Shown one piece after another: positions 32,349-43,009 of a stretch of DNA of 64,000 nt. Within the stretch, counting starts at the first letter, position 1; every line of letters starts with the position of its first letter. This DNA comes from Phanerochaete sordida. Lineage: Eukaryota > Basidiomycota > Agaricomycetes > Polyporales > Phanerochaetaceae. The position numbers were made by a program, and so were the translations under genes. Location: positions 186,001 to 250,000 of the forward strand of contig BPQB01000040.1 of the NCBI GenBank assembly GCA_019973155.2. The letters are read 5' to 3'. The notes under the pieces are model-generated. The model made no database searches and was not told the DNA's origin. It saw only the letters and a list, made by a program, of their open reading frames with translations.

Positions 32349-32610
32349 ATTGCGAAGATGATGCGAAGGAGCCTCTCTGAGGTCGTCAAGGCGGTGGGTA
32401 GAGAGTAGACCGTGGAGAGACTGCGGGAGCTGGCCAGCAGGTTGTAAGCCGAGTGGGCAATGTCGACGAAGCCATCACAGAGGCTAGTGGGTTACCCTTG
32501 ACGGCGAGCATCACGTCGAGCCTGTGCTGATAGATGAGATGGCCGCTTTGACCGTAGTCTACTTTCCGTGTTCGAGGACCTGGCTGTGCTCTGGCAGATG
32601 CGACACAGAC
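28795..32610 (-). repeat. Left arm of the inverted gtaA duplication
   Basis: The whole gene with all its introns and about 260 bp of 5' flank is repeated in inverted orientation at about 43010-46920. Flank similarity is visible, for example TCGAACACGGAAA in both arms, TCAAGGGTAACCCACTAGCC versus TCGAGGGTAACTCACTAGCC, and GATGGCTTC. Similarity fades just upstream of about 32610. Confidence 0.8.
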
Positions 32611-32781
32611 GCGATGTAACCCAAGCAAGGGCGGGATTGATGCGCCTCGGGCGCATCAAAGCTCTCCATTTACGGATTCACATGCTTCGGAAGCGGCTGC
32701 TCTAAACCCGCACGCGGCGGCACTTGGCTGTAGCACTCTTCTCTCCGCTCGTCCACCTCCGCTCGCTGCTCGTCGTTCACA
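32349..32781. promoter_or_regulatory. Divergent promoter region, gtaA copy 1 and PEX5
   Basis: 433 bp between divergent starts. The left 260 bp belong to the duplicated gtaA flank; the right part is unique and should hold the PEX5 promoter. Confidence 0.5.
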
Positions 32782-35202
32782 ATGTCGCTGCAAGGACTCG
32801 TTTCTGGCGCAGAGTGCGCCGTGCCCTTCAACCCGCTCTCGCAAGTCCTCAAACACACCGAGGGAGACCGCAGCGTGCAGCAGGTGCGCTTAGCAAGCAA
32901 ATTGGGACTAGACTGTGCCATACTCATTAACTCCGTTCTCGCCCAGGACCGTGTCGCTGGCCCGTCATCTTCACGAGTACGTCTGCCAGTCTGTCACTCG
33001 CTCATCCCGCTCCGTGTTTGCTCACTATGGCAACAGCTGCACCACCTGCCTGCCTCCGCTGGTCCTGCCGCCGCAGAGCAAGACCGCGCCCTCGCCCGCC
33101 AGTTCTTCGACGGCGCACCGCAGGGCGGCATCCCCAATGGCCTCGCCGCGATGCCACACGTTCCCCCTCCCCAGATGGCCATGCAGGCGCCGCGCGCGGC
33201 CCCCATGGATTTCAACGGCGCGTGGGCGGGCGTACACGACCGCGGACCGATGATGAAGCAAGAACACGCGCAAGGCTCGTCAGGGTGGGCCTCGGAGTTC
33301 AGCCCTGTGCCGCACATCATGTCCCCAGCGACCATGGCGCAGCAACAGAGCCCCCAACAGGGCTTCCAACCGCAGACGCCATCGTACATGTCCAGCATGG
33401 CGAACATGTCGTCCGGCATGTACGGCATGCGCACCAACATGATGTACCCCATGGGCATGGGTAGCGCGATGAGCCCGCCGCCCGCGCAGGTCGTCGACAA
33501 GGGTAAGGGCAAGAGCCGTGATGTCGACTTTGACGCCGCGTTCGCGCAGCTCGACGAGGCCCTGGGCCCGAGCGAAGAGGAGATGGCGCGTATCGCAGAG
33601 TTCGACGATGTGGCGGACCTTGCGGAGGCAATGGAGAGGGCACAGATGAGAGATACGACGGGTTTGGCTGCGGACCCCACCGAGACGGATTCGGATTTCA
33701 AGGCGTACGTCCCCTTGCACGTACGGATCTTTACGACTGACGGCTTACCTGCTGCAGTGTGTGGGAGCAGATGAAGAACTCTGATCTACCACCTGCGGAC
33801 GATGAACTGGCAAAGTGGGAAGCACAATATAATGAGCTTATGGACTCTCAACGAGCAAATCTCGACTTTGACTACGGAGCTTCCATGGAGGAGGCATGGA
33901 GGAACGGCGAGATCGACGAAGACTTCTCCAAGACCATGTTCGATGACGAAGGTCTTCCGCAGATGCAATCTTATGTCTTCGGTATGTGTTCAAGCATCCC
34001 TCCGCTCGTTCTCTTTCTCTGACCCATCACTTCTCAGAGCCAGAAAACAAATACCTCGACCCTTCCGCATCCTCGCCGTCGTTCTTGAACGATGCGAAAG
34101 CCCTGCTTGATCAAGGAGGGTCGCTCACGGAGGTTGGCCTCATGCTCGAGGCAGCGATTCAGAAGGGCGACCTGGGCAAGGGCGGCTACGAAGCTTGGAT
34201 CCTGCTCGGCGAAGTCAGGAGCATGGACGAGCGTGAGGACGCCAGCATGCGCGCCCTGAACGAAGGTGTGAAACGCGCCGAGGAGGCTGGCGCTGCTGGT
34301 GAAGGCATGATCGTGAGTGTCCACAGGCCCTGCCATGTCGATCCACTAACAGCCATCCCGCAGTCCCTCGCCATCTCTTTCACGAATGAGAACTACGAGC
34401 GCGCGTCGCACACGATGCTTCTTCGCTGGCTGCACGCGCGGTATCCCGACTTCGCGGTGCCGCAGGAGGCATGGGACAGCCTGCGCGGCTCGGCCTGGGC
34501 GTCGCACGAGCGCGTGTCCGACGTGTTCATCGCGCTCGCCCGCGAGCAGCACGCACGCGGTGAGCTCGATCCGGAAGTGCAGATCGGCCTCGGTGTGCTG
34601 TTCTACACCCATGGCATGTACGACCGCGCGAAGGATTGTTTCGAGGCTGCTCTGAGTGTCCGGCCGAACGTAAGTCGCGTCGCCCATGTGGGTGTTTGTT
34701 CTCATTGGCATGTGCTGCAGGATTACTTGTTGTGGAACCGTCTCGGTTCCAGCTTGTCGAACGGCAGCAAGCCGGAGGAGGCCCTCGGCGCGTACAAGCA
34801 GGCTCTGCAGCTTCGGCCGACATACACTCGTGCTATCTACAACGTCGGCGTTGCCTGTGCGTATCACTGACCCGTACCCGCCTTTCTTTTCGCTGACGCC
34901 CTGTCACAGGCCTTAACCTCGGCGCGCACAAGGAGGCCGCCGAGCACTTCCTGAGCACGCTCGTCATGCAGGACTCGGACGGCAAGGGCACGAAGAGCGA
35001 CCAGGTGTGGATCACGCTCAGCAAGACGTTCATCGCCATGGTGCGTCTCTCCCGTCCGCCCTTATCCGCCGTGTCGGAGCTCGCTGCTTCGGACGTCCCG
35101 CTCACATTCCGTACTGCTGCACAGGACCGGCCAGACCTTGCCGACCGTGCGCGGGCCGGCGCCGACCTCGAGGTGTTTCGCAGGGAGGGCTTCGACTTCT
35201 AG
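32782..35202 (+). CDS. PEX5: Peroxisomal targeting signal 1 receptor PEX5
   Basis: Cytosolic shuttling receptor that binds C-terminal SKL-type signals and carries matrix proteins to the peroxisome. The N-terminus MSLQGLVSGAECAVPFNPL has the conserved Cys (residue 12) used for monoubiquitination and export. A disordered Met/Gln/Pro/Gly-rich region follows, with a WxxxF/Y-type PEX14-binding motif WASEF and later WEQMK and WEAQY. The C-terminal half is TPR: ENKYLDPSASSPSFLNDAKA, GGYEAWILLGEVRSMDERED, AISFTNENYERASHTMLLRW, VQIGLGVLFYTHGMYDRAKD, DYLLWNRLGSSLSNGSKPEE, ALGAYKQALQLRPTYTRAIY and LNLGAHKEAAEHFLSTLVMQ. It ends RAGADLEVFRREGFDF with TAG at 35200-35202. About eight exons. Intact; lies inside the segment between the gtaA arms. 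Confidence 0.95.
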
Positions 35203-35653
35203 AGGCGTCCCGCAGGAGTGGAAGATGGTTAGAAGGTGTGCGTATTTCAAGGGCTGAGGGTAGGTTGGATGGACATGCCGTGCTGTACAATATAGTGCTC
35301 GAGATATTCATGCACAGGCTCCTCGGAAGGGCCGCATTACATGCGTAGCTGTGGCCTCCGCCCGCGTCGCACTCGTGGGGGTCAGCGACGTCTCAGACCG
35401 CGTCGGCGAGCGCGTCGAGAACGCGGTTTAGCGCGCGTCACAAACGGGTGGGCGCTGATTGGCTTGGGCGGGCCGTGGTTGCCATTGCGCGCGTGCGTGA
35501 CGCGATCATCTGCACATCCTCCGAGCCCCTGCGACTCGCTCGAGAGCGGGTGCGCAATGCCTCGGAATATCGCAAAATCGAAAAGGGTCCGCGGGCCTCG
35601 CTCCCAGTTTTTCTCGCCCCCATCCTCTCTCTCCCCTACCCCCACCACCAGCC
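35203..35653. other. Intergenic, PEX5 3' flank and ILV3 promoter
   Basis: 450 bp between two plus-strand genes. A pyrimidine-rich stretch (CCCATCCTCTCTCTCCCCTAC, near 35620-35645) immediately precedes the ILV3 ATG, as is common in highly expressed fungal genes. No other feature. Confidence 0.45.
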
Positions 35654-37950
35654 ATGTCCGACGGCGTCGAAATGTACGTGCACGCGCTCGGGCGGCGCGG
35701 CGGGCACTGACGGGCACGCAGCCACTCCATCGCGAAGCCTGCGCAGGGCAATGGCAAGCTCAACAAGTTCTCGAGCGAGCTCACGCAGAACAAGGTGCGC
35801 GTCGTCGTCGTCCGCGTTCCGAGAGGCTTCGTGCTCATGCACTCCTGTAGATCCGCGGCGGAGCACAGGCTATGCGTACGCGCACATCCGGAGCAGTGAC
35901 GATTTTGTGCTGATCGATGAATGCAGTCTATGCCGTCGGCCTGACCGAGGAGGACATGGACAAGCCCCAGGTGCGTCCACAGCCATAACGTACAAAGCGA
36001 GCACTCCTAACCCCAGATTCGTTCACAGGTCGGCATCTCGCCCATCTGGTGGGAGGGTAACCCTTGCAACTCGCACCTGGTAGGCCCTGCGAATGATTTC
36101 TTTCCGACTGCGCTAACGTTTCCTGCAGCTCGACCTGGCTCAAAAGGTCAAGGAAGGATGCGCCCAGGAGGGTCTCGTCGGCCTGATCTTCAGCACGATT
36201 GGTATCAGGTATATCGCTCGTGAGTCTGGCAAGACTGCTTCTGACCAGATAATCTTTCTAGTGACGCTATCACGATGGGTACTGACGGCATGCGTTACTC
36301 GTAAGTGCGCATCGTGCCTTGCTGAGGAACGTCACTGAACCTGCTGCACAGGCTGCCGAGTCGCGACATCATCGCCGACTCGATCGAGGCGGTGGTCAAG
36401 GGCCAGTACTACGACGGCAACATCTCGATCCCGGGCTGCGACAAGAACATGCCGGGCTGCCTCATGGCCGCGGTGCGCCACAACCGGCCGACGGTCATCG
36501 TCTACGGCGGCACGATCCAGCCGGGCCAGCGGCACGTCGACTGCCCCGCGCTCGGCGCGAAGAAGGGCGACGACATGACCGCCGTCGACGCGTTCGAGAG
36601 CTACGGCGCGTTCGTCACCGGCAAGATCAGCGAGGAGGAGCGCTTCGACGTCGTCCGCCACTCGTGCCCCGGCGCGGGCGCGTGCGGCGGCATGTTCACT
36701 GCGAACACGATGTCCAGTGCCCTCGAGGTGCTCGGCATGTCGCTGCCCTTCTCCGCGAGCACGCCTGCTGTGTACCAAGGTGCGTGTTTTTTTGGACCAA
36801 TGATATCTACGCATACTCAGATAGCGCTCGCGCTTTGACAGAGAAGGCCCAGGAGTGCTACAAGGCAGCCAAGTACCTCAAGCACCTGCTTGCGATTGAC
36901 CTCAAGCCCAAGGACATCCTCACCCGCCAGTCCTTCCTGAACGCGGTCACCATCGTCAACGTACTCGGTGGCTCGACCAACGCCGTCCTTCACTTGCTCG
37001 CGATGGCTCGCGCCGCCGACATCGAACTTACCATCGATGACTTCCAGGCTGTCCGCGACCGTACCCCTTACCTCGCCGATCTCAAGTACGCATTGTTTTC
37101 GTAAAATTGTAGCTTGGGCTGACCTCTCATCCGCAGGCCTTCTGGCAAGTACGTCATGGAGGACCTCCACAAGGTCGGCGGCATCCCCGCGCTTGTCAAG
37201 TACTTGCTCAAGCACACGAACCTCATCGACGGCAACCAACTGACCGTCACGGGCAAGACGCTCGCGGAGAACTACGCCGACGTGCCCGAACTCGACTTCG
37301 AAAAACAAAGCGTCGTGCGCTCGATCGAGAACCCGCTCAAGCCAACGGGCCACCTGACGATTCTGCGCGGGAACCTCGCGCCGGGCACGGCCGTCGCGAA
37401 GCTGACGGGCAAGGAGGGCGACCGCTTCGACGGGCGCGCCAAGGTGTTCGACCGCCTCGACGACTTCTACCCCGCGCTCGCGGCGGGCGAGATCACGGAG
37501 GGCACCGTCGTCATCTTCCGGTACATGGGCCCGAAGGGCGCGCCGGGCATGCCCGAGATGCTGGGCCCGACGGGCGCGCTCATGGGCGCGGGCCTCGGCG
37601 GGAAGACCGCGCTCATCACGGACGGCCGCTTCTCGGGCGCGTCGCGCGGCTTCATCATCGGGCACGTCGTCCCCGAGGCCATCAACGGCGGCCCCATTGC
37701 GCTTGTCAAGGACGGCGACAGGATCGTCATCGACGCCGCGAGCCGTGAGATCAACTGGCACGTCGATGAGGCCGAGCAGGCCAGCCGCAGGAAGGAGTGG
37801 GAGGCGTCGGGCAAGGACCAGATCCGCGAGAGGCGCGGCATCCTTTACAAGTATGCGCGCGATGTTGCCGTAAGTTTCTGTTATCTGGTGTGGTCGTCGA
37901 GATGCTGACCCTGTTCGCAGCCTGCCAACGTCGGTGCTTACACTGACTAG
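35654..37950 (+). CDS. ILV3: Dihydroxy-acid dehydratase (ILV3)
   Basis: Fe-S dehydratase of valine/isoleucine synthesis (EC 4.2.1.9). The gene starts with several very small exons: ATG at 35654 (MSDGVEI), [42 protein letters not shown]. Then [40 protein letters not shown], cluster cysteines in [16 protein letters not shown] and [117 protein letters not shown] and [15 protein letters not shown] are all family-conserved. A last mini-exon PANVGAYTD ends at 37950. All three cluster-associated Cys blocks are present. The N-terminus is short and acidic and shows no obvious mitochondrial presequence, unlike usual ILV3, so this could be a cytosolic paralogue or there may be an unrecognised upstream exon. 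Confidence 0.93.
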
Positions 37951-38131
37951 AGTTCAACTTTCAAAAGGAGGGTATCGGCAAGTGTCATTAAAGCAAGTGT
38001 ATCAATACAAGGTCTACTGTAACAGTGCTTGGAGAGAAAAAATACAAGTCGTGTATTATCTGCTCGGACTTCAGCACGTGAGTTTAGTAGGGGGGTGTGA
38101 ACCAACGTACCCAGGAGATATCCAGGCGAAG

Positions 38132-38726
38132 CTAATGCTTAGGTATGGTCATCTCCGACGAGATGCTCCTTTGAGACGATCCGGGCCAGTGACCCATCTT
38201 GGACGACGAAGCAGGAGTTTGGTCACCGTACCACGTTGGCTCCGACGAACTGTGCTTCATCTCCGGCCTCGGTGTCTCCGAAGTGTCCTCCACCATCTCA
38301 TCGTGCGTGTGCTTGAGCACGGACATGGGGATGGTGTGCGCGTGCTTAGGGAAGTCGTCGCCCCTGACCTTGGGGTCGTTGTAGATGCGCTGCCCAGGGT
38401 GGAGGCCGGCCTCGACGATGGCAGGATCGGGGGGAATGATGAACGCCTCCTTCTTCTTGGGCGGGTCGAGCATCTCGCGGTGGCTCCGGAAGCCGAGTGC
38501 GCGCGCACGTTTCTCGCGGCGATGACGCTTGTAGAAGTAGATGATGAAGCCGATGAACCAGGCGAGCGCGACCGCGCCACCGGACACCAGCCCGGAGATT
38601 GTGGGGGTCTTGGAGACATGTCTGCGGGTGGGTCAGGGAGGGCACGGGTAACAGCAGCTGGGGGGCCTACCCGAGGAAAAGGCGTTGGGTCGCTGATGCC
38701 GAGGCAGACGCTGCTGAAGATGACAT
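38132..38726 (-). CDS. Small single-pass membrane protein, unknown function
   Basis: Two exons joined by a 49-nt intron (38670-38622). Exon 1 from ATG 38726 encodes MSSSAASASATQRLFLG, and exon 2 continues HVSKTPTISGLVSGGAVALA, the hydrophobic segment ALAWFIGFIIYFY, then a strongly basic KRHRREKRARALGF, followed by LDPPKKKEAFIIPPDPAIVE, GLHPGQRIYNDPKVRGDD and a polar tail ending SEMTIPKH. About 168 residues. The short N-terminus outside, one transmembrane helix, then a positive cytosolic flank suggests type III topology. A Pro/Lys-rich conserved-looking block (residues about 65-95) may be functional. No family recognised. Only this start and intron keep the frame across the membrane helix. Confidence 0.65.
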
Positions 38727-39465
38727 CTTGGCTGATTCGTGCAGAGGGCGCTCGGACCGGGTCGAGAGAGGGTGCTGGCACCGTCTGAGGGTGCGGACAG
38801 GCCTGGGGGGAGGGAGGGACGGTGGTGGTAGTGGTTAGAGTGCTGGAGGAGCAGGCATGACAGACTGGCGGTGGTGCGGGTCCTGCTGCGCTAAGGCGCC
38901 TAACCCTTCGTGGCGCGCATTTCGTAACCGTTCGTAACATCTCCGTGGAGGACCGCGAGCACGCCAGCGCGGCCTGCCAACGGTCTCCGACGTACCTCGG
39001 TGCGACGGCGACAACGTGCATGAGCGTGGGTGGGTACGGGCACCTGCAAAGTCAAGTTTGGCCTGCCCTACGCGACATCACGCTGCGATGGCGATGTAGG
39101 CCCTCGGACTCGTGCACGGATCACTCGCGCCTCGACCCACCCCTCGTCTTCCTTCCGCTGTTCCTGGGCTTCAGGACACCCCGGACAAAAGTCTGGAGTT
39201 TGGCTCGAAGAACCTCAGAAGAATCCCTTACAACGGACAGACGCAAAGGTGTGTAGCCCGTCCGCGGTTATTAAGCCCCGGACTTAGTGCGCCACCGCCA
39301 GGAGCCCAGGACTGCGTACCGCGTACTCCCATGGACATATCTGTTTTTAATGTGGTGAACCCTGTGATTGCAGACGGACACTGGGACGCGGGTGGGAACG
39401 CCGAAACCCGTACATATATGCCGGCGGGCAGCGGGGAGGCGGACTGAACCACTCCCACACTTACC
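38727..39465. promoter_or_regulatory. Divergent promoter region, membrane protein and DJ-1-like gene
   Basis: 740 bp between divergent starts. A minus-strand frame (39021-38700) is open but reads out of phase with the membrane protein. A plus-strand ACATATATGCC near 39411 is a possible TATA-like element for the DJ-1-like gene. Confidence 0.4.
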
Positions 39466-40300
39466 ATGCGCCCGATGCCTCGCACACTCTCACTCGCCGT
39501 CTGCCTCTTCGACAATGTGGCCTCGACGGACTTCCAGGGGCCCGCCGAGCTCTTTGGCTTCATCTCGCCGCGCGGGTACCCCAAGCGCGACTGGGCGATC
39601 GAGCCTGCCTACCTGATCGACGCGACCTACTTGTCGGTCACCATGGACCCCGTGTACACCATGTCCGGGCCCGCCCTGGTGCCCAGCAGGACCTACGAGT
39701 CGATCGAGGAGGACGAGCAGTTCGATATTCTCCTTGTGCCCGGAGGTGCGTCGCATCTGTGTCGCGAATTACAGCGGAGGGGTTCACGTCTTCCCACAGG
39801 CATTGGCAGCCGCACTACTCCTCAGGCTGTGCTCGACTTCCTCAAGTCCCAAGCTCCGCGTGCCAAGTACATCCTTTCCGTGTGCACCGGAGCAGAAGTC
39901 CTCGGCCGCGCTGGTATCCTGCAGGGACACAAAGCGACGACCAACAAACGGGCTTTCACCCGTATCAGCTCCAGCGTACGCCTTTCTCCAGTTCTTATTT
40001 GGTTTCTGTTCTAACACGATCTACAGGAGGACGGCAAGGGTGTCGAATGGATCCCCACCGCTCGTTATGTCGTCGACGGCAAGATCTGGTCCTCAGCTGG
40101 CGTTACCGCCGGTTCGTATTTACTTCATCGACTTCTTGCCCTCACTGATACCTATTAACCTAGGCATGGACATGGCCTATGCCTTCCTGCAGAAGCTTGT
40201 CGGCCCGGAGGTGTCCGACGTGATCCGCACCATCGTCGAGCTGCCCAAGCGAGGTGACGACGTTGAGGAAGAGTTCGCACGGTACTATAAGCTCATCTAA
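39466..40300 (+). CDS. DJ-1/PfpI family class I glutamine-amidotransferase-like protein
   Basis: Soluble enzyme-like protein of the ThiJ/DJ-1/PfpI superfamily. Exon 1 from ATG 39466 gives TLSLAVCLFDNVASTDFQGP (the GPAELFGF region), DWAIEPAYLIDATYLSVTMD and EDEQFDILLVPGG. After an intron, TTPQAVLDFLKSQAPRAKYI leads to the nucleophile elbow SVCTGAEVLGRAGILQGHKA (active-site Cys in VCTGA). Then EDGKGVEWIPTARYVVDGKI, SSAGVTAGMDMAYAFLQKLV and a C-terminal helix ending in FARYYKLI, stop 40298-40300. The ATTN and GV(T)AGMDMA blocks resemble isonitrile hydratase/transcriptional-regulator-type members more than human DJ-1. Substrate unknown. Four exons, intact. Confidence 0.87.
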
Positions 40301-41501
40301 TACGCTACCGACTGCTTTCTCTCTGCAACCCATACCATACCGTTACCCCGCGCATTCTATTCCGTGCATAATCTATCTTCATCCGAAGGATCTTGGATCC
40401 CAGTAGCCCGTTGACTGCACAGCTACATGATATCTCACGCATATATCGGTACCAAACGTTCGCCTTTACAAACCCGAGATGGCTAACCGGTTCTTGATCT
40501 CAGAGCCTTCACGTATACGGCTAGTCGCAAGCTCTCAATCGCTGACTACTCTACAGTGTCAGGCGGCATGTTCTACACACATTTACGGCAACACATCGAA
40601 GCATCACCGTCTCTTGACCTACTGACGCCTTCACGTAACCCGAGTCGGACGCGTTGAGCATGGCCTGCGCGCGTCGGACATATTCTCTAGCATCTCAATC
40701 AGCCCAAGCTTTTGTGGCGAGCATCTTGGTGGGCTGCGAATGCTTCAGCCTGGTACATTGTACTATCAAGCATCCTAGAGTGTGTTCGCTGACTGGACAC
40801 GGCCTCTGTGCTGCTGTGGTCGCCCCGTCCAAATGATCGTACTTGCCATCCGTTCGAGGAGCCACACCATCAGCGCGCTATATCGCCTTCGCTCATATTT
40901 CACGTATTGTACTGTGCTACGTACTGCCTTCGCTCCGTGGAGCGTTCGTGGGACGTTCGTCCCTGGCTTGCGCGCCGTTTCACGCTTGTGGTTGCTGGTG
41001 AGAGTGATGTCCGGTTTCGGAAACTCTCATCAAAGCCTGAAGAGCCCGAGTCTCGCGCGACGCGAGGGGTCCGGTACCGTCTTTCCTCTGACCTCGACCT
41101 CGACAACGTTCGAACATCTACAGTGCCATATGCTCCTGCGTCACAGTACCTTTGCTCATCAGTCGATGCTACTTCGGCATGGAATAAGCACAAGATGTGG
41201 CGGTCACTTCTCGGCCAGCGCAATGTTGTGATCACTCGAGTACTCGAGCGCTGCACAGGTTTAGGGGACCATCTCGTCTAGGTTATGGCGCGGACCGCCT
41301 TTTGTTGCACAGCCCGTACGCTCCTTGGCAGCAGCCTGGGGCGAACCGGCCCAATCGATCATGGACCCTGGACAGCATCCGCTGCGATTCGAGGGTGCCT
41401 CGGCGTCCACACCAACCTTGCTCCACGCCCGCGGTACTTAAGGCTCGCAGGCCGCCGCGACAGCTGCACCCGCCACCCTCTGATACCATCTCCCTCGCAC
41501 A
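40301..41501. other. Long intergenic region
   Basis: 1.2 kb between two plus-strand genes. Frames of 120-170 codons occur on both strands (for example 40808-41281 plus and 41256-40900 minus), but none has a domain, signal peptide or splice model I can support. Confidence 0.4.
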
Positions 41502-42606
41502 ATGTCCTTCAACCCGTCGTTCCCCAGCCCCGGCCAGCCAGGCGGCGGCTACCCCGGCGCGCCGCCCCAGCAGGGCTACCCCGGTGCCGGGGGCCAGTCC
41601 GCGTACCCCGGCATGGCGAGCCCTGGGTACCCCCCGCCGCACTCCCCGCAGCCGCCCCAGCAGCAGCAACAACAGCAGGGCGGCAGCGGCGCGCGCAACA
41701 TCGACACGAGCATAAACTTCGAGGGCGCGCAGTTCCGCGTGTCGTACCGCGACAACAACAGTCTGCTCTCCGTGCGCATCCCGCCCGGCATGGAGCTCAA
41801 GGCGAAGCCGGGCTGCATGGTCGCGATGGACGCGTCGGTGAAGATTAGGGGGAAGCTGAAAGTCAGGTGCGTTCGCCCTCAATTTCGTGCGCTCGAGCAG
41901 GGACCTGACGTCGCGCGCGTAGCTTCAAGAAGCTGATCACCGGCTCCGACCTATCCGAGTCGACCTTCACCGGCCCCGGAGAGGTCCTCATGGCCCCCGA
42001 GACCTGGGGTGACATCGTGCCCATCCAACTCGACGGCAGCACCACCTGGAATTTCAGCAAGCATGCGTTCCTGTGCTGCACCCACGGCGTCACTCGCGCG
42101 CACAAGGCTCAGAGCCTGGGGAAAGCTCTCTGTACGTCTCTCCTTGCATGACGGAAGGGAAGAGATATTGATAGCGTTTGATATAGTCTCTGGTGAAGGC
42201 CTGTTCGTCGAGCAGTGCACAGGCGCCGGTATCATCTTCGTCTCTAGCATTGGCGCCATCGTCCAGCGGCACTTGCAGCCTAACGAGCAGTGGATTGGTA
42301 CGTCTAAGCTTGTAAGCTTTTCACTGTGATGTTTTAGACTAATTCCGCAATAGTCGATAACGGACACCTTGTCGCCTGGACCGCCAAATACTCCGTGGAG
42401 CGTATCCAAGCAGGCGGTCTTCTTTCCGGTGCAAAGACTGATGAAGGCCTTGTGTGCCGGTGCGTTCATGTCCTCTACTGCAGCCGTCGACGCGTGTTCT
42501 CTGACTCTTGCGTAGATTCACTGGTCCTGGAACAGTCTACATCCAGACCCGTAACCCTGACGTGCTGATCAGCTGGATCAGCGAGCAGCTCCCGTCATCG
42601 GGATAG
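41502..42606 (+). CDS. AIM24-family (DUF124) protein
   Basis: Beta-rich protein of the AIM24/TRAP-like family. The N-terminus is low complexity: Pro/Gly/Tyr-rich repeats (GQPGGGYPGAPPQQGYPGA) and a seven-Gln run. The domain starts at INFEGAQFRVSYRDNNSLLS, VRIPPGMELKAKPGCMVAMD, ASVKIRGKLKV, then after an intron LITGSDLSESTFTGPGEVLM, APETWGDIVPIQLDG, TTWNFSKHAFLCC, EGLFVEQCTGAGIIFVSSIG, DNGHLVAWTAKYSVERI, LVCRFTGPGTVYIQTRNPD. Stop TAG 42604-42606. Five exons. No mitochondrial presequence is visible, whereas yeast Aim24 is mitochondrial; the annexin-like PGGGYPG head suggests a cytosolic or vesicle-associated role, which is inference. Confidence 0.87.
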
Positions 42607-43009
42607 AAACGACATGAAATACGCTGTACTTCTATAGATCTTGGAGTTTGTCAATTGGTGACGCATATGTAAGACACGCCTGTGGGTCCGCGGACGACCG
42701 TATTGCTCACCAAGCCTCGCTGGAGCTGCTCCTGCCGCCGACTTCCGTGCTCGAATAGCAGTCAGGCGTCGAGCCGCTTCGTCGGCAGCTTCGCCATGGC
42801 CAGAGTATCAAAAGGTCGAGCCATTCCCTTGCGAGCACAGCGAGCAGAAAGGCTCTGAGCGATGTACACGTATTTTCAGTGAGCTTTCTTCTTCTTTTAT
42901 CTCTCATCTCCTTTCCCTCTCCCCGGACATCCTTGGGCGCGGGTGTCAAGCCCCTTGCCACGACTTCCTAGTTGCCAATGAGGGGTCTACCTTGGATCCC
43001 ATCCGCGCA
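42607..43009. other. Spacer between AIM24-like gene and right gtaA arm
   Basis: 400 bp, no gene recognised. The edge of similarity with the left gtaA arm is at its right end (about 43010). Confidence 0.4.

Noticed and set aside
36817..37761. Minus-strand 314-codon frame opposite ILV3
   Set aside because: Antisense of a strongly conserved ILV3 exon; Arg/Val/Asp-rich composition is the mirror of the real frame.
40808..41281. Plus-strand 157-codon frame between the DJ-1-like and AIM24-like genes
   Set aside because: No homology recognised, no signal peptide or splice partner, overlapping equally long frames on both strands.
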